DNA of 23,229 bases, taken from an uncultured Eggerthella sp. Lineage in GTDB: Bacteria; Actinomycetota; Coriobacteriia; Coriobacteriales; Eggerthellaceae. The stretch is from contig URMQ01000011.1 in NCBI GenBank assembly GCA_900548955.1, positions 1 to 23,229 of the forward strand, written 5' to 3'. Position numbers and translations under genes: made by a program. The notes under the pieces are model-generated. The model searched no databases, had not been told where the DNA came from, and saw nothing but the letters and a program-made list of their open reading frames with translations. Below, piece by piece: positions 16,588 to 23,229 of the stretch. Numbering within the stretch: position 1 is the stretch's first letter; every line of letters begins with the position of its first letter.

Positions 16588-17487
16588 TTATAAAACGCCA
16601 ACTTCTTTCATAACCTGTGCCAATTCAGCAGATTGCTCTGGAGTTGCATCTACTAAAGGCAAGCGAACACCACCAACCGAGAAGCCAATTAAGTTAAGCG
16701 CTTCTTTTACCATGATGGGATTAGCAGTAATAAACAGTTCGTCCATAAAAGGCAAAAATGCATCATGTGCTTTTTTTGCCTCTTCAAAGTTGCCCTGTGC
16801 ACACAAAGTAGTAATTTCCTTCATGCGATCAGGAGCTACATTGCCAGCAGTTGAAATTACTCCAACGCCGCCTAGCTTCATTATGTCATACGTTAAAGAA
16901 TCGTCGCCAGAATACACATCAAAACCAGCTGGAGCATCCTTAACAATGGCTGCTACCTGATCAAGGTCTCCAGAGGCTTCTTTTATTCCTACGATGTTTT
17001 CTACATCATGTGCTAAGCGCAATGTGGTTTCAGCGGTCATGTTTACCACACAACGGCCTGGGATATTATACAAAAGACAAGGAAGATCAACCGACTCGGC
17101 AATGGTCTTAAAGTGTTGGTATAAGCCCTCTTGTGGAGGTTTATTGTAATAAGGAACTACCAATAAGAATCCATCAACACCAAGCTTCTGAACATCTTGA
17201 GCGAAATCAACAGTATCTGCAGTGCAGTTGTCACCTACATTAGCAATGATTGGAACTTCCCCACCAACTTCAGAAACTACAGCTTCAAAAAGTTTAATCT
17301 TTTGCGGATAAAAAACCGTGGGACTTTCCCCAGTAGTTCCGTTAATAACTAAGGCATCGCTTCCACCATCAACAAGACGACGTGCTAAGGCACGTGCCTG
17401 CTTTAAATCAAGCTCACGATTTTCATCGAATGGAGTTACCATTGCAGGAATCATACGACCAAAACGGGGCTCAACTGGCGTGTTCAT
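16588..17487 (-). CDS. dapA: 4-hydroxy-tetrahydrodipicolinate synthase
   Basis: Condenses pyruvate with aspartate semialdehyde, the first committed step towards diaminopimelate and lysine. The 299-residue TIM-barrel protein has all expected sites: the GTTGES loop (50-55), VPYYNKPPQEG (111-121), the catalytic tyrosine Y140 in LYNIPGR, R145, and the Schiff-base lysine K169 in GIKEASGD. Length is normal. A strong AAGGAGA lies 6 nt before the ATG. dapB precedes it by 57 nt with no visible terminator, so the two probably share a transcript, which fits their consecutive reactions; diaminopimelate would also serve the cell wall. Confidence 0.98.
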   Translation of the reverse strand: MNTPVEPRFGRMIPAMVTPFDENRELDLKQARALARRLVDGGSDALVINGTTGESPTVFYPQKIKLFEAVVSEVGGEVPIIANVGDNCTADTVDFAQDVQKLGVDGFLLVVPYYNKPPQEGLYQHFKTIAESVDLPCLLYNIPGRCVVNMTAETTLRLAHDVENIVGIKEASGDLDQVAAIVKDAPAGFDVYSGDDSLTYDIMKLGGVGVISTAGNVAPDRMKEITTLCAQGNFEEAKKAHDAFLPFMDELFITANPIMVKEALNLIGFSVGGVRLPLVDATPEQSAELAQVMKEVGVL

Positions 17488-17544
17488 GTATTCTCCTTAG
17501 TTTGTTCTTATAAAACGATTGTAATTATGGCACGTAAACGAGCT

Positions 17545-18309
17545 CTATGCCATGAAGTTCTCTAAACCAATCACTAGACCGTCGCAATTTTGAACTGAAC
17601 GGATTCCAAGCAATACACCAGGCATATATGATTCACGATCCCAGGAATCGTGACGAATGGTAAGGGTTTGACCCATAGAACCAAAAACAACTTCTTGACT
17701 TGCAACATAGCCCATAGAGCGAACCGAATGGACGGGTACCCCTTCAATAAGAGCGCCACGTGCACCCTGAGCTCCTTCAATTTCTGTTTCATTGCCTGGA
17801 GCAGTGCTTTCGAAGTCACGTGAACGAGCTATGATTTGCGCAGTACGGACAGCAGTACCACTAGGCGCATCCTTTTTATTGTAATGATGGAACTCCATTA
17901 CTTCAGCTTCCGGGAAGAAAGGAGCAGCTGCTTTTGCAAATTGCATCATCAATACGGCACCCGTAGTAAAGTTTGGCGCATAGAATAGCGCAGTTCCTGG
18001 TTTCGCCGAATTTGCTAAAGCGTTAAGCGTCTCATCGCTTAAACCAGTTGTGCCAACTACACAATCAATTCCAGCAGGTAATGCCACAGATAAAGTTTGC
18101 GCTACAACATTTGGCTGTGTAAAGTCAACAAGAACATCAAAGGTTTCTTGTTCAAGAGCATCTTCGATAGATTGATATACGGGATACGTTACCTCTTGTG
18201 GATAAGGATCTATTCCGCATACAAGACTTAGGTCTTCTGCTTTCTGCACAGCATTCACAACACTTGAACCCATGCGTCCGCAACAACCAGCAACTGCAAC
18301 CTGTATCAT
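17545..18309 (-). CDS. dapB: 4-hydroxy-tetrahydrodipicolinate reductase
   Basis: NAD(P)H-dependent reductase for the step after DapA. The 254 residues contain the nucleotide-binding loop GCCGRMG (8-14), VVGTTGLS (84-91), and the catalytic/substrate segment EFHHYNKKDAPSGTA (139-153) with H141, H142, K145 and K146. The C-terminal SMGQTLTIRHDSWDRESYMPG is also typical in its core (TIRHDSWDRESYMPG). AAAGGAA lies about 6 nt before the ATG. A 100-nt gap to the M16 peptidase gene upstream shows no convincing terminator or promoter. Confidence 0.98.
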   Translation of the reverse strand: MIQVAVAGCCGRMGSSVVNAVQKAEDLSLVCGIDPYPQEVTYPVYQSIEDALEQETFDVLVDFTQPNVVAQTLSVALPAGIDCVVGTTGLSDETLNALANSAKPGTALFYAPNFTTGAVLMMQFAKAAAPFFPEAEVMEFHHYNKKDAPSGTAVRTAQIIARSRDFESTAPGNETEIEGAQGARGALIEGVPVHSVRSMGYVASQEVVFGSMGQTLTIRHDSWDRESYMPGVLLGIRSVQNCDGLVIGLENFMA

Positions 18310-18409
18310 TGATGTTCCTTTCCCTGTCTGTTAAAGTACCCGGCACTCTAACCATTATCTAAGACGGAATACCAAGCACTATAGAACTTTTTTAGCTAAG
18401 GTTATATTT

Positions 18410-19663
18410 CTAGTGTATTAAAGAGCGTATGCGGTCATAATCTTGCGAGGAAACAACCGCAATTGCAGGACTTATAGCAAGCATCTCTTGAGCTAATGAG
18501 AGAATTTCTTTTGCAGTAACTTTGCGATACGATTCTACCTGTTGTTCAGGACTCGTCTGTTCAACACCTAATACTTCACGTTTTCCTAAGCGTGCCATAT
18601 GAGAATAAGTTGTTTCTAAACCGAGCAATAATTGTCCGCATAGGTAATCAATTGTACGTTTAAGCTCTCCTTCTGAGACTAATTGGTGTGCAAGGTTATC
18701 AAGTTCCTGTTTAATTACACCTATTACTTCAGAAAGATTAGAAACACGTGTTCCTGCGTAAATGCACCATTGACCAGCACCTTGATAGGTAGCTTGAGTA
18801 GCATAAATAGAATATGCGAGCCCACGCTTTTCGCGAACTTCTTGGAAAAGGCGCGAAGACATAGATCCACCAAGCAACGTAGTTAGAACAGATCCCGCAT
18901 AACGTCTGCTATCGCCTACCCCATACCAGGGAAAACCATAGATAAGATGAGCTTGTTCAGTATCTCGCTGTGCGGAAAATAGACCACTTTCAAAGCGAGG
19001 AACACTAAGGTCTCTTATTTTCTTTGTTCCTGGTTTCATAGAAGAAAAGAGATCTTCTGCTAAGGCAACTAAGGTTTCATGCTTAAGGTTACCTGCTGCT
19101 GCAAGTACTAAATTTCCTGCGTGATAGTGTTCGTCATGGAAGGCACGACAATCGTCGTGGGTATACGATTCAACGCGTTGGCGCGTTCCAAGGACAGGCA
19201 AACCAAGATTATGAGAAGGAAAGCTTGAAGAATTGTACAATTCGAAAACATAATCATCAGGAGTGTCTTCGCTTCGTGCAATTTCTTCAATGACTACTTC
19301 GCGTTCAGTGTCAATTGCTTCTTGCTTAAATTGAGAATCAATTACCATTTCAGCAAGTACTGAAAGTGCATCCTTGAGTTTATCGTCAGCAAATCGCGCA
19401 TAGTAACAGGTGTATTCTTTCGAAGTAAATGCGTTGAATTCGGCACCGAGTTTGTCAAAATGCATTGAAATTTCCAAGGGACCTTTAGTGGACGTACCCT
19501 TAAACATCATATGTTCCATAAAATGAGTAAGACCAGCTTGATCTGGGCGTTCGTCGCGAGAACCCACATTAAACCAAAGACCTAAAGATACGGAACGTAC
19601 TGAAGGCATGGAATAACTGATAACACTCATACCATTTGAAAGCACTGTTTTTAACACACTCAT
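18410..19663 (-). CDS. M16 family zinc metallopeptidase (MlpA/YmxG-like)
   Basis: A 417-residue pitrilysin-family peptidase with one active and one inactive half. The zinc motif HFMEH puts H47, E50 and H51 at the active site, and E127 in the EREVVIEEI segment is the third ligand at the expected distance. The C-terminal half contains the family's LLGGSMSSRLFQEVREKRGLAYSIY, seen here as GGSMSSRLFQEVREKRGLAY. No signal peptide is present, so it is probably cytoplasmic. The frame extends 44 codons further upstream, but that part would overlap the TSCPD gene; the chosen ATG has AAAGG 8 nt upstream and begins at the conserved MSVLKTVLSNGM. In Bacillus the homologue (mlpA) also lies between pnp and the dap genes. 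Its substrate is unknown. Confidence 0.94.
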   Translation of the reverse strand: MSVLKTVLSNGMSVISYSMPSVRSVSLGLWFNVGSRDERPDQAGLTHFMEHMMFKGTSTKGPLEISMHFDKLGAEFNAFTSKEYTCYYARFADDKLKDALSVLAEMVIDSQFKQEAIDTEREVVIEEIARSEDTPDDYVFELYNSSSFPSHNLGLPVLGTRQRVESYTHDDCRAFHDEHYHAGNLVLAAAGNLKHETLVALAEDLFSSMKPGTKKIRDLSVPRFESGLFSAQRDTEQAHLIYGFPWYGVGDSRRYAGSVLTTLLGGSMSSRLFQEVREKRGLAYSIYATQATYQGAGQWCIYAGTRVSNLSEVIGVIKQELDNLAHQLVSEGELKRTIDYLCGQLLLGLETTYSHMARLGKREVLGVEQTSPEQQVESYRKVTAKEILSLAQEMLAISPAIAVVSSQDYDRIRSLIH

Positions 19664-19722
19664 TGATAATGCCTTTCGCAAAAAAGATATTCTTTTCAAG
19701 TAAGACAGAGGTAGGTAATCAA

Positions 19723-19974
19723 TTATTGCTGATCTAGGTAGAGCTGAAGAGCCGTTGCAAGTTGATCTGGACAGCTGGTAGGACGAGGACCGCAAGTAAT
19801 ACCCTTTAGTCGAGCAATTACATCTTGTATGGGCATGCCTTCTACTAAGGAAGAAATTCCTTTTTGGTTACCGTTACAGCCACCTATAAAGGTAACGTTT
19901 TGAACTTTTCCATCTACTACGTCAAAGGAAATTTTACGAGAACACGTTCCTTGCGTTGTGTACATCATTGACAT
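19723..19974 (-). CDS. TSCPD domain-containing small protein
   Basis: An 83-residue protein consisting of a single TSCPD domain, named after its conserved TSCPD string (here PTSCPDQLA near residues 65-73). Further cysteines are C11 in GTCSRK, C33 in GGCNGN and C61 in ITCGPRP, so four conserved cysteines may bind a metal. The same domain occurs at the end of some B12-dependent ribonucleotide reductases; the free-standing form has no known function. AAAGGA lies about 6 nt before the ATG, and a hairpin behind pnp ends 21 nt before it. The M16 peptidase gene follows after 59 nt. Confidence 0.9.
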   Translation of the reverse strand: MSMMYTTQGTCSRKISFDVVDGKVQNVTFIGGCNGNQKGISSLVEGMPIQDVIARLKGITCGPRPTSCPDQLATALQLYLDQQ

Positions 19975-19995
19975 TGCTTTCCTTTCTATAGTAAA

Positions 19996-20023
19996 CCCTC
20001 TACTCCTTAAAAGGAGCAGAGGG
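19996..20023 (-). terminator. hairpin after pnp, probable weak terminator
   Basis: On the minus strand CCCTCTGCTCCT pairs with AGGAGTAGAGGG, twelve pairs with one G-U, around a TTTA loop. The following bases are TTTACT, a poor T-tract. It lies 42 nt after the pnp stop and just before the ribosome-binding site of the TSCPD gene, so it may act as a leaky terminator or as a 3'-end barrier to exonucleases. Confidence 0.65.
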
Positions 20024-20065
20024 CAATGTTACAACTATGACCCGTTGAAGATCGTTACTCTACGT

Positions 20066-22243
20066 TTAGTGGTCGTTGTGACGACGACGTGGTTTACGAC
20101 CACCATTTCCGTTATGGTTATTATGACCTGAATCATGATGCTGTTTATTTGATCCAGCTACATCAGGCTTATCTACGCGGTCAAGGTTAATTTTGCCGCT
20201 GTTGTCCACTTCGATAACTTCGACCTTAACAATGTCACCAATTGAAAGTACATCTTCAACTTTGCCAACGCGACCATTTGCCATACGGGAAATGTGAAGC
20301 AAGCCGTCTTTGCCAGGAGTTAACCGAATAAATGCACCAAAATCTTTGATTCCTACAACTTCGCCATCGTAAATTTCTCCAACTTCTGGAACCTTTACGA
20401 TGCCAAGAATGGCAGCTTTTGCAGCAGCACCAGAAGCTGCTTCAATTGAAGCAATACGTACTGTGCCGTCTTCTTCAATTTCAATAGTTGCACCCGTTTC
20501 GTCCTGAAGACCGCGAATAACCTTACCACCAGAACCAATTACGTCACGGATTTTATCAACAGGAATGTGAATGGTTTCAATATGAGGTGCATAAGGGCTA
20601 ATTTCCTCACGAGGAGCAGCAATTGCTTCAAGCATGTTCTTCATGATAAAGGCACGACCTTCTTTTGCCTGAGCAAGAGCACGAGCCAAAATGTCAACAG
20701 ACAAGCCTTTTGCCTTGTTATCCATCTGAAGCGCAGTAATACCGTGTTCGGTACCGCAAACCTTAAAGTCCATATCGCCCAAGAAGTCTTCAAGACCTTG
20801 AATATCGGAGAGGATAACAATGTCATCACCCTCTTTAATAAGACCCATAGCAATACCTGCAACGGGAGCCTTAATAGGTACACCAGCATCCATTAAAGCA
20901 AGTGTAGAACCGCAGGTAGAAGCCATAGAAGATGAACCATTGGATTCAAGAATTTCAGATACTACGCGAATCGCATAAGGAAATTCTTCTTCATCTGGCA
21001 ATACCGGAACCAAAGCACGTTCTGCCAAAGCACCATGACCAATTTCACGACGCTTAGGAGCACCCATACGACCAACTTCACCCGTGCAGAATGGAGGGAA
21101 ATTGTACTGATGCATGTAGCGCTTATGATCTTCAGGATCAATAGAATCTAGACGCTGCCATTCGCTGAGCATACCCAAAGTACAAACGGAAAGAGCCTGA
21201 GTTTGTCCACGCTGGAACAAACCTGATCCATGAACGCGAGGTAAATAACCTGCCTTAATATACAAAGGACGAATTTCAGTACTGGTACGTCCGTCAGCTC
21301 GTTCACCAGTCTCAATTACCATAGCGCGCATAGCGTGCTTTTCAAGAGCTTTAAGAGCAGCCGCAATGTCACTTGCCCATGCTTCTTGTTCTTCTTCAGT
21401 AAAGTCAGATTCTTTAATGGAAGTCTTAAGCTCTTCAACTTTACCAATACGTGCCTGCTTATCAGCATCCTTCAAAGCTGCAGACATTTCATCGAAATGC
21501 TTATCAATACGTTTCGCAATAGAAGGATCTGCTGCATGAATAGGCCATTCTTTAGGTTGTGGGTTAACCTTTTCTAAGAAAGCGGACTGCTTTTCGCAAA
21601 ATGCTGCAATAGCTTCTTGACCGAAGGTCATTGCTGCAAGCATGTCTTCCTCAGTGATTTCTTCGCCGCCTGCTTCAACCATAGAAATGTAATCAGCAGT
21701 ACCGGCGATAGTTAATTCAAGATCAGAATTTTCTTGTTCTTGATAGGTAGGGTTAACAATGAATTCACGAGTTTCTTTATCGCGTCCAATTCGTACACAA
21801 GCTGCTGGGCCATCAAAGGGAGCACTAGCAGACATAAGAGCAGCGCTCGCGCCCATTACACTTATGCAATCTGGTGGATTTTCACCATCAACCACAAACG
21901 TCGTTGCTACGATATGAACTTCCTGCTTGAAGCCATCAGCAAATCCAGGACGGATTGGACGGTCAATCATACGAGCAGTGAGTGTTGCCTTATCGGTAGG
22001 CTTAGCTTCACGCTTAAGATAACCACCTGGAATGCGACCTACCGCATACATTTTTTCCATGAAGTCTACAGTCAGTGGGAAAAAGTCATAGTCTTTTTCC
22101 TGTTCAGAAATAACTGCAGTAACCAATACCGTAGTATCGCCTTGAGTTACCTTTACAGCTCCACTTGCCTGTTTAGCAAGTTCACCAGTAGAAAGCGTAT
22201 AGTGCTTTCCGTAGAGCTCGAATGATTCAGTAATTTGTTCCAT
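20066..22243 (-). CDS. pnp: polyribonucleotide nucleotidyltransferase (PNPase)
   Basis: A phosphate-dependent 3'-5' exoribonuclease. The 725 residues show RNase PH domain 1 (from about 10; DRPIRPGFADGF at 94-105), the alpha-helical linker (about 240-310), and RNase PH domain 2 with FQRGQTQAL, the SSSMAS phosphate-binding stretch (437-442) and GDMDFKV (489-495). A KH domain (VIGSGGKVIRGLQDETGA from 568) and an S1 domain (about 622-690, GIKDFGAFIRL) follow. The last 25 residues are an unusual tail of His, Asn, Gly and Arg. Start: ATG at 22243 with AGGAAAG about 9 nt upstream. It follows rpsO, the order found in most bacteria, with a terminator and a structured leader in between. Autoregulation by PNPase is known in E. 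coli; here it is only inferred from the leader. Confidence 0.98.
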   Translation of the reverse strand: MEQITESFELYGKHYTLSTGELAKQASGAVKVTQGDTTVLVTAVISEQEKDYDFFPLTVDFMEKMYAVGRIPGGYLKREAKPTDKATLTARMIDRPIRPGFADGFKQEVHIVATTFVVDGENPPDCISVMGASAALMSASAPFDGPAACVRIGRDKETREFIVNPTYQEQENSDLELTIAGTADYISMVEAGGEEITEEDMLAAMTFGQEAIAAFCEKQSAFLEKVNPQPKEWPIHAADPSIAKRIDKHFDEMSAALKDADKQARIGKVEELKTSIKESDFTEEEQEAWASDIAAALKALEKHAMRAMVIETGERADGRTSTEIRPLYIKAGYLPRVHGSGLFQRGQTQALSVCTLGMLSEWQRLDSIDPEDHKRYMHQYNFPPFCTGEVGRMGAPKRREIGHGALAERALVPVLPDEEEFPYAIRVVSEILESNGSSSMASTCGSTLALMDAGVPIKAPVAGIAMGLIKEGDDIVILSDIQGLEDFLGDMDFKVCGTEHGITALQMDNKAKGLSVDILARALAQAKEGRAFIMKNMLEAIAAPREEISPYAPHIETIHIPVDKIRDVIGSGGKVIRGLQDETGATIEIEEDGTVRIASIEAASGAAAKAAILGIVKVPEVGEIYDGEVVGIKDFGAFIRLTPGKDGLLHISRMANGRVGKVEDVLSIGDIVKVEVIEVDNSGKINLDRVDKPDVAGSNKQHHDSGHNNHNGNGGRKPRRRHNDH

Positions 22244-22278
22244 AAAGCTAATCTTTCCTCTTCCCTTGCACCCTATTG

Positions 22279-22337
22279 CGCAAAGCCTCTTTGCGTCATC
22301 CCTTTAGACGCGCGAGCAACATATTTCCCTAATATGT
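22279..22337 (-). promoter_or_regulatory. pnp leader with three hairpins and repeated AGGG
   Basis: On the minus strand, in order: ACATATT-AGGGA-AATATGT (22337-22319), GCGTC-N9-GACGC (22311-22293, loop TAAAGGGAT), and CGCAAAG-AGG-CTTTGCG (22295-22279). The last two share three bases and exclude each other. AGGG occurs four times between 22262 and 22330, twice in loops. All lie between the rpsO terminator and the pnp start. Control of pnp expression is inferred. Confidence 0.5.
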
Positions 22338-22352
22338 CGACCGCCTTATATG

Positions 22353-22377
22353 CAAAAGCCCGCGAAGAACGCGGGCT
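22353..22377 (-). terminator. intrinsic terminator after rpsO
   Basis: AGCCCGCG (22357-22364) pairs perfectly with CGCGGGCT (22370-22377) around a five-base loop; on the minus strand four T follow. It starts 9 nt after the rpsO stop codon. Because pnp has no clear promoter after it, partial readthrough is likely. Confidence 0.85.
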
Positions 22378-22386
22378 ACATGCGTA

Positions 22387-22674
22387 CTAGATATTGTCGC
22401 GAATACCAAGCTTCTTGATAAGTTCACGATACTCAAGAACGTCACGGTTCTTAATATAAACCAGAAGACGACGACGCTTACCAACAAGCATCAACAAACC
22501 ACGACGGGTGTGATGATCTTTTGGATGAGCCTTGAGGTGCTCCGTCAGGTTGCGAATACGCTCGGAAAGAATTGCTACCTGTACTTCAGCGCTGCCAGAG
22601 TCCTGTGCATTTTTGCCATATTCCGCAATGAGTTCTGCGGTACGTTCTTTGGAAATGCTATCTTTGTTAGCCAT
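22387..22674 (-). CDS. rpsO: 30S ribosomal protein S15
   Basis: A primary 16S rRNA-binding protein of the small subunit. The 95 residues match S15 throughout: [20 protein letters not shown], the [20 protein letters not shown] rRNA-binding region, and the C-terminal [16 protein letters not shown]. It is a few residues longer than the usual 88-89, at the N-terminus. AAAGGTGG lies 3-4 nt before the ATG. It has its own promoter, a 90-nt leader with alternative helices, and a terminator, with pnp next. S15 is known to control its own mRNA in several phyla through different leader structures. Confidence 0.99.
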   Translation of the reverse strand: MANKDSISKERTAELIAEYGKNAQDSGSAEVQVAILSERIRNLTEHLKAHPKDHHTRRGLLMLVGKRRRLLVYIKNRDVLEYRELIKKLGIRDNI

Positions 22675-22698
22675 GTTCCACCTTTCTTCTTTTCTGGT

Positions 22699-22751
22699 TT
22701 ATTGCTGAGCAAGTAAGCGGTGGTGCATACTAGCTAAGCAATAAGTGCTTA
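22699..22751 (-). promoter_or_regulatory. rpsO leader with mutually exclusive helices
   Basis: On the minus strand TAAGCA-CTTAT-TGCTTA (22751-22735) can form a local hairpin. TTATTGCT (22744-22737), which shares bases with it, can instead pair over 30 nt with AGCAATAA (22706-22699), close to the ribosome-binding site. A smaller hairpin TTGCT-C-AGCAA (22712-22702) competes with the second helix. This suits an S15 autoregulatory leader, but no known S15 motif was confirmed. Confidence 0.45.
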
Positions 22752-22773
22752 CACTGCTTTTTGCAGCCGATTT

Positions 22774-22802
22774 AGTATAGGGCTTTTCCTAACAGTCAAC
22801 AA
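22774..22802 (-). promoter_or_regulatory. rpsO promoter
   Basis: On the minus strand TTGTTG (22797-22802) and TATACT (22774-22779) are exactly 17 bp apart, in the 214-nt gap between recO and rpsO. The predicted leader is about 90 nt long. Confidence 0.75.
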
Positions 22803-22888
22803 GAAGAATTTTAATATAGATACATATGGTCATAGATTCACCATTATTTTTTGAAAGCGCTTTGATCTATACGGTTTACTGCGTACGC

Positions 22889-23229
22889 TTAGTCTTGCAG
22901 TCCGTAAGAAAATACATACGTCAGAGATTTTAAAGAATAGCCAATATGTATTTTGATCCACGATTGAAGGAATCGTAAAAGCGAGTGTTGCATATCAGTA
23001 TCTAATTGGTATGTCTCAATTTGTTCGAAGGTGGAATACAATAAAACTTGCGCGCAGTGAAGTACTAAAGGATGTACCCACTGCGTTTCAAATAGAGAGC
23101 GACAATGAGTGCAAACTAGCCCTCCGTCTAAATAAGAAAACGCCACCGACTTGCCACAATGTATAGCTTGAGTATGCATTGTCTCGGTATTACGTAACCA
23201 AGTTCTGATACCAGATATATTCCTACGTA
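22889..23229 (-). CDS. recO: DNA repair protein RecO, C-terminal part (5' end outside window)
   Basis: RecO loads RecA on SSB-coated DNA in the RecFOR pathway. The frame runs open off the right edge, so only about 113 C-terminal codons are visible; the first in-frame ATG (23179) is not the start. The match rests on HCGKSVAFSYLDGGLVCTHC, which fits the CG...(F)...GG..C..C signature of RecO, and on FLQSWIKIHIGYSLKSL, which fits the C-terminal helical part with its HxG...KS pattern. Of the four usual zinc-finger cysteines the first is replaced (AIHC instead of CxxC). The protein ends at TAA 22889-22891. It has no obvious operon link to rpsO, which has its own promoter. The assignment is likely but based on a divergent fragment. 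Confidence 0.8.
   Translation of the reverse strand, partial: RRNISGIRTWLRNTETMHTQAIHCGKSVAFSYLDGGLVCTHCRSLFETQWVHPLVLHCAQVLLYSTFEQIETYQLDTDMQHSLLRFLQSWIKIHIGYSLKSLTYVFSYGLQD

Noticed and set aside
19664..19795. M16 peptidase with 44 extra N-terminal residues
   Set aside because: It would overlap the TSCPD gene, and the internal ATG has a good ribosome-binding site and the conserved N-terminus.
22261..22337. CsrA-regulated pnp leader
   Set aside because: AGGGA in loops only resembles the CsrA target, and no csrA is seen; kept as a general hairpin observation.
22854..22863. Palindrome AAAGCGCTTT after recO as a terminator
   Set aside because: No loop is possible and the minus strand continues with A rather than T.

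Overview
The window is a dense stretch of bacterial chromosome in which every gene is on the minus strand, so transcription runs from the right end to the left. Eighteen complete genes lie between two partial ones, recO at the right edge and miaA at the left. I see no mobile element, CRISPR array, tRNA or rRNA. Base composition is moderately AT-rich. The order rpsO-pnp-M16 peptidase-dap genes-rnj-ftsK-rodZ-like-pgsA/cinA-recA-recX-rny-spoVS-miaB-miaA resembles the block I know from Bacillus subtilis (rpsO-pnpA-mlpA...dapA-rnjB...spoIIIE...ymfM-pgsA-cinA-recA...rny-ymdB-spoVS...miaB), and its rpsO-to-recX part also exists in actinobacteria. RNase Y and SpoVS together with actinobacterial-style recA-recX and dapB-next-to-dapA suggest a low-GC member of the Coriobacteriia (Atopobium/Olsenella-like). 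This is an inference from gene content and cannot be proved from the window.

Right to left: the end of recO; rpsO with its own sigma-A-type promoter, a leader that can form competing helices, and a terminator; pnp behind a leader with several hairpins; a small TSCPD-domain gene behind a second hairpin; an M16 zinc peptidase; dapB and dapA (lysine/diaminopimelate synthesis); rnj (RNase J) behind a 13-bp hairpin; ftsK; a RodZ-like membrane HTH protein; and a tight group yajQ-rimO-pgsA/cinA. pgsA and cinA are fused into one reading frame that overlaps rimO by 8 nt. Then comes recA, whose promoter carries a LexA (SOS) box exactly in its 17-bp spacer, followed by recX, rny (RNase Y) with a long leader, an unnamed GHKL-type ATPase, spoVS, miaB, and miaA starting inside the miaB stop codon.

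Three mRNA-decay enzymes (PNPase, RNase J, RNase Y) are in this one 23-kb block, each preceded by a leader with hairpin potential, next to RNA/ribosome modification genes (miaA, miaB, rimO) and repair genes (recO, recA, recX).

The least explained gene is the 369-residue GHKL ATPase at 2669-3778. It has no membrane segment or histidine-kinase phosphoacceptor domain, sits where ymdB lies in Bacillus, and is separated from rny by a strong intrinsic terminator that ends 11 nt before its start codon. The PgsA-CinA fusion and the structured leaders of rpsO and pnp are the other main points of interest.
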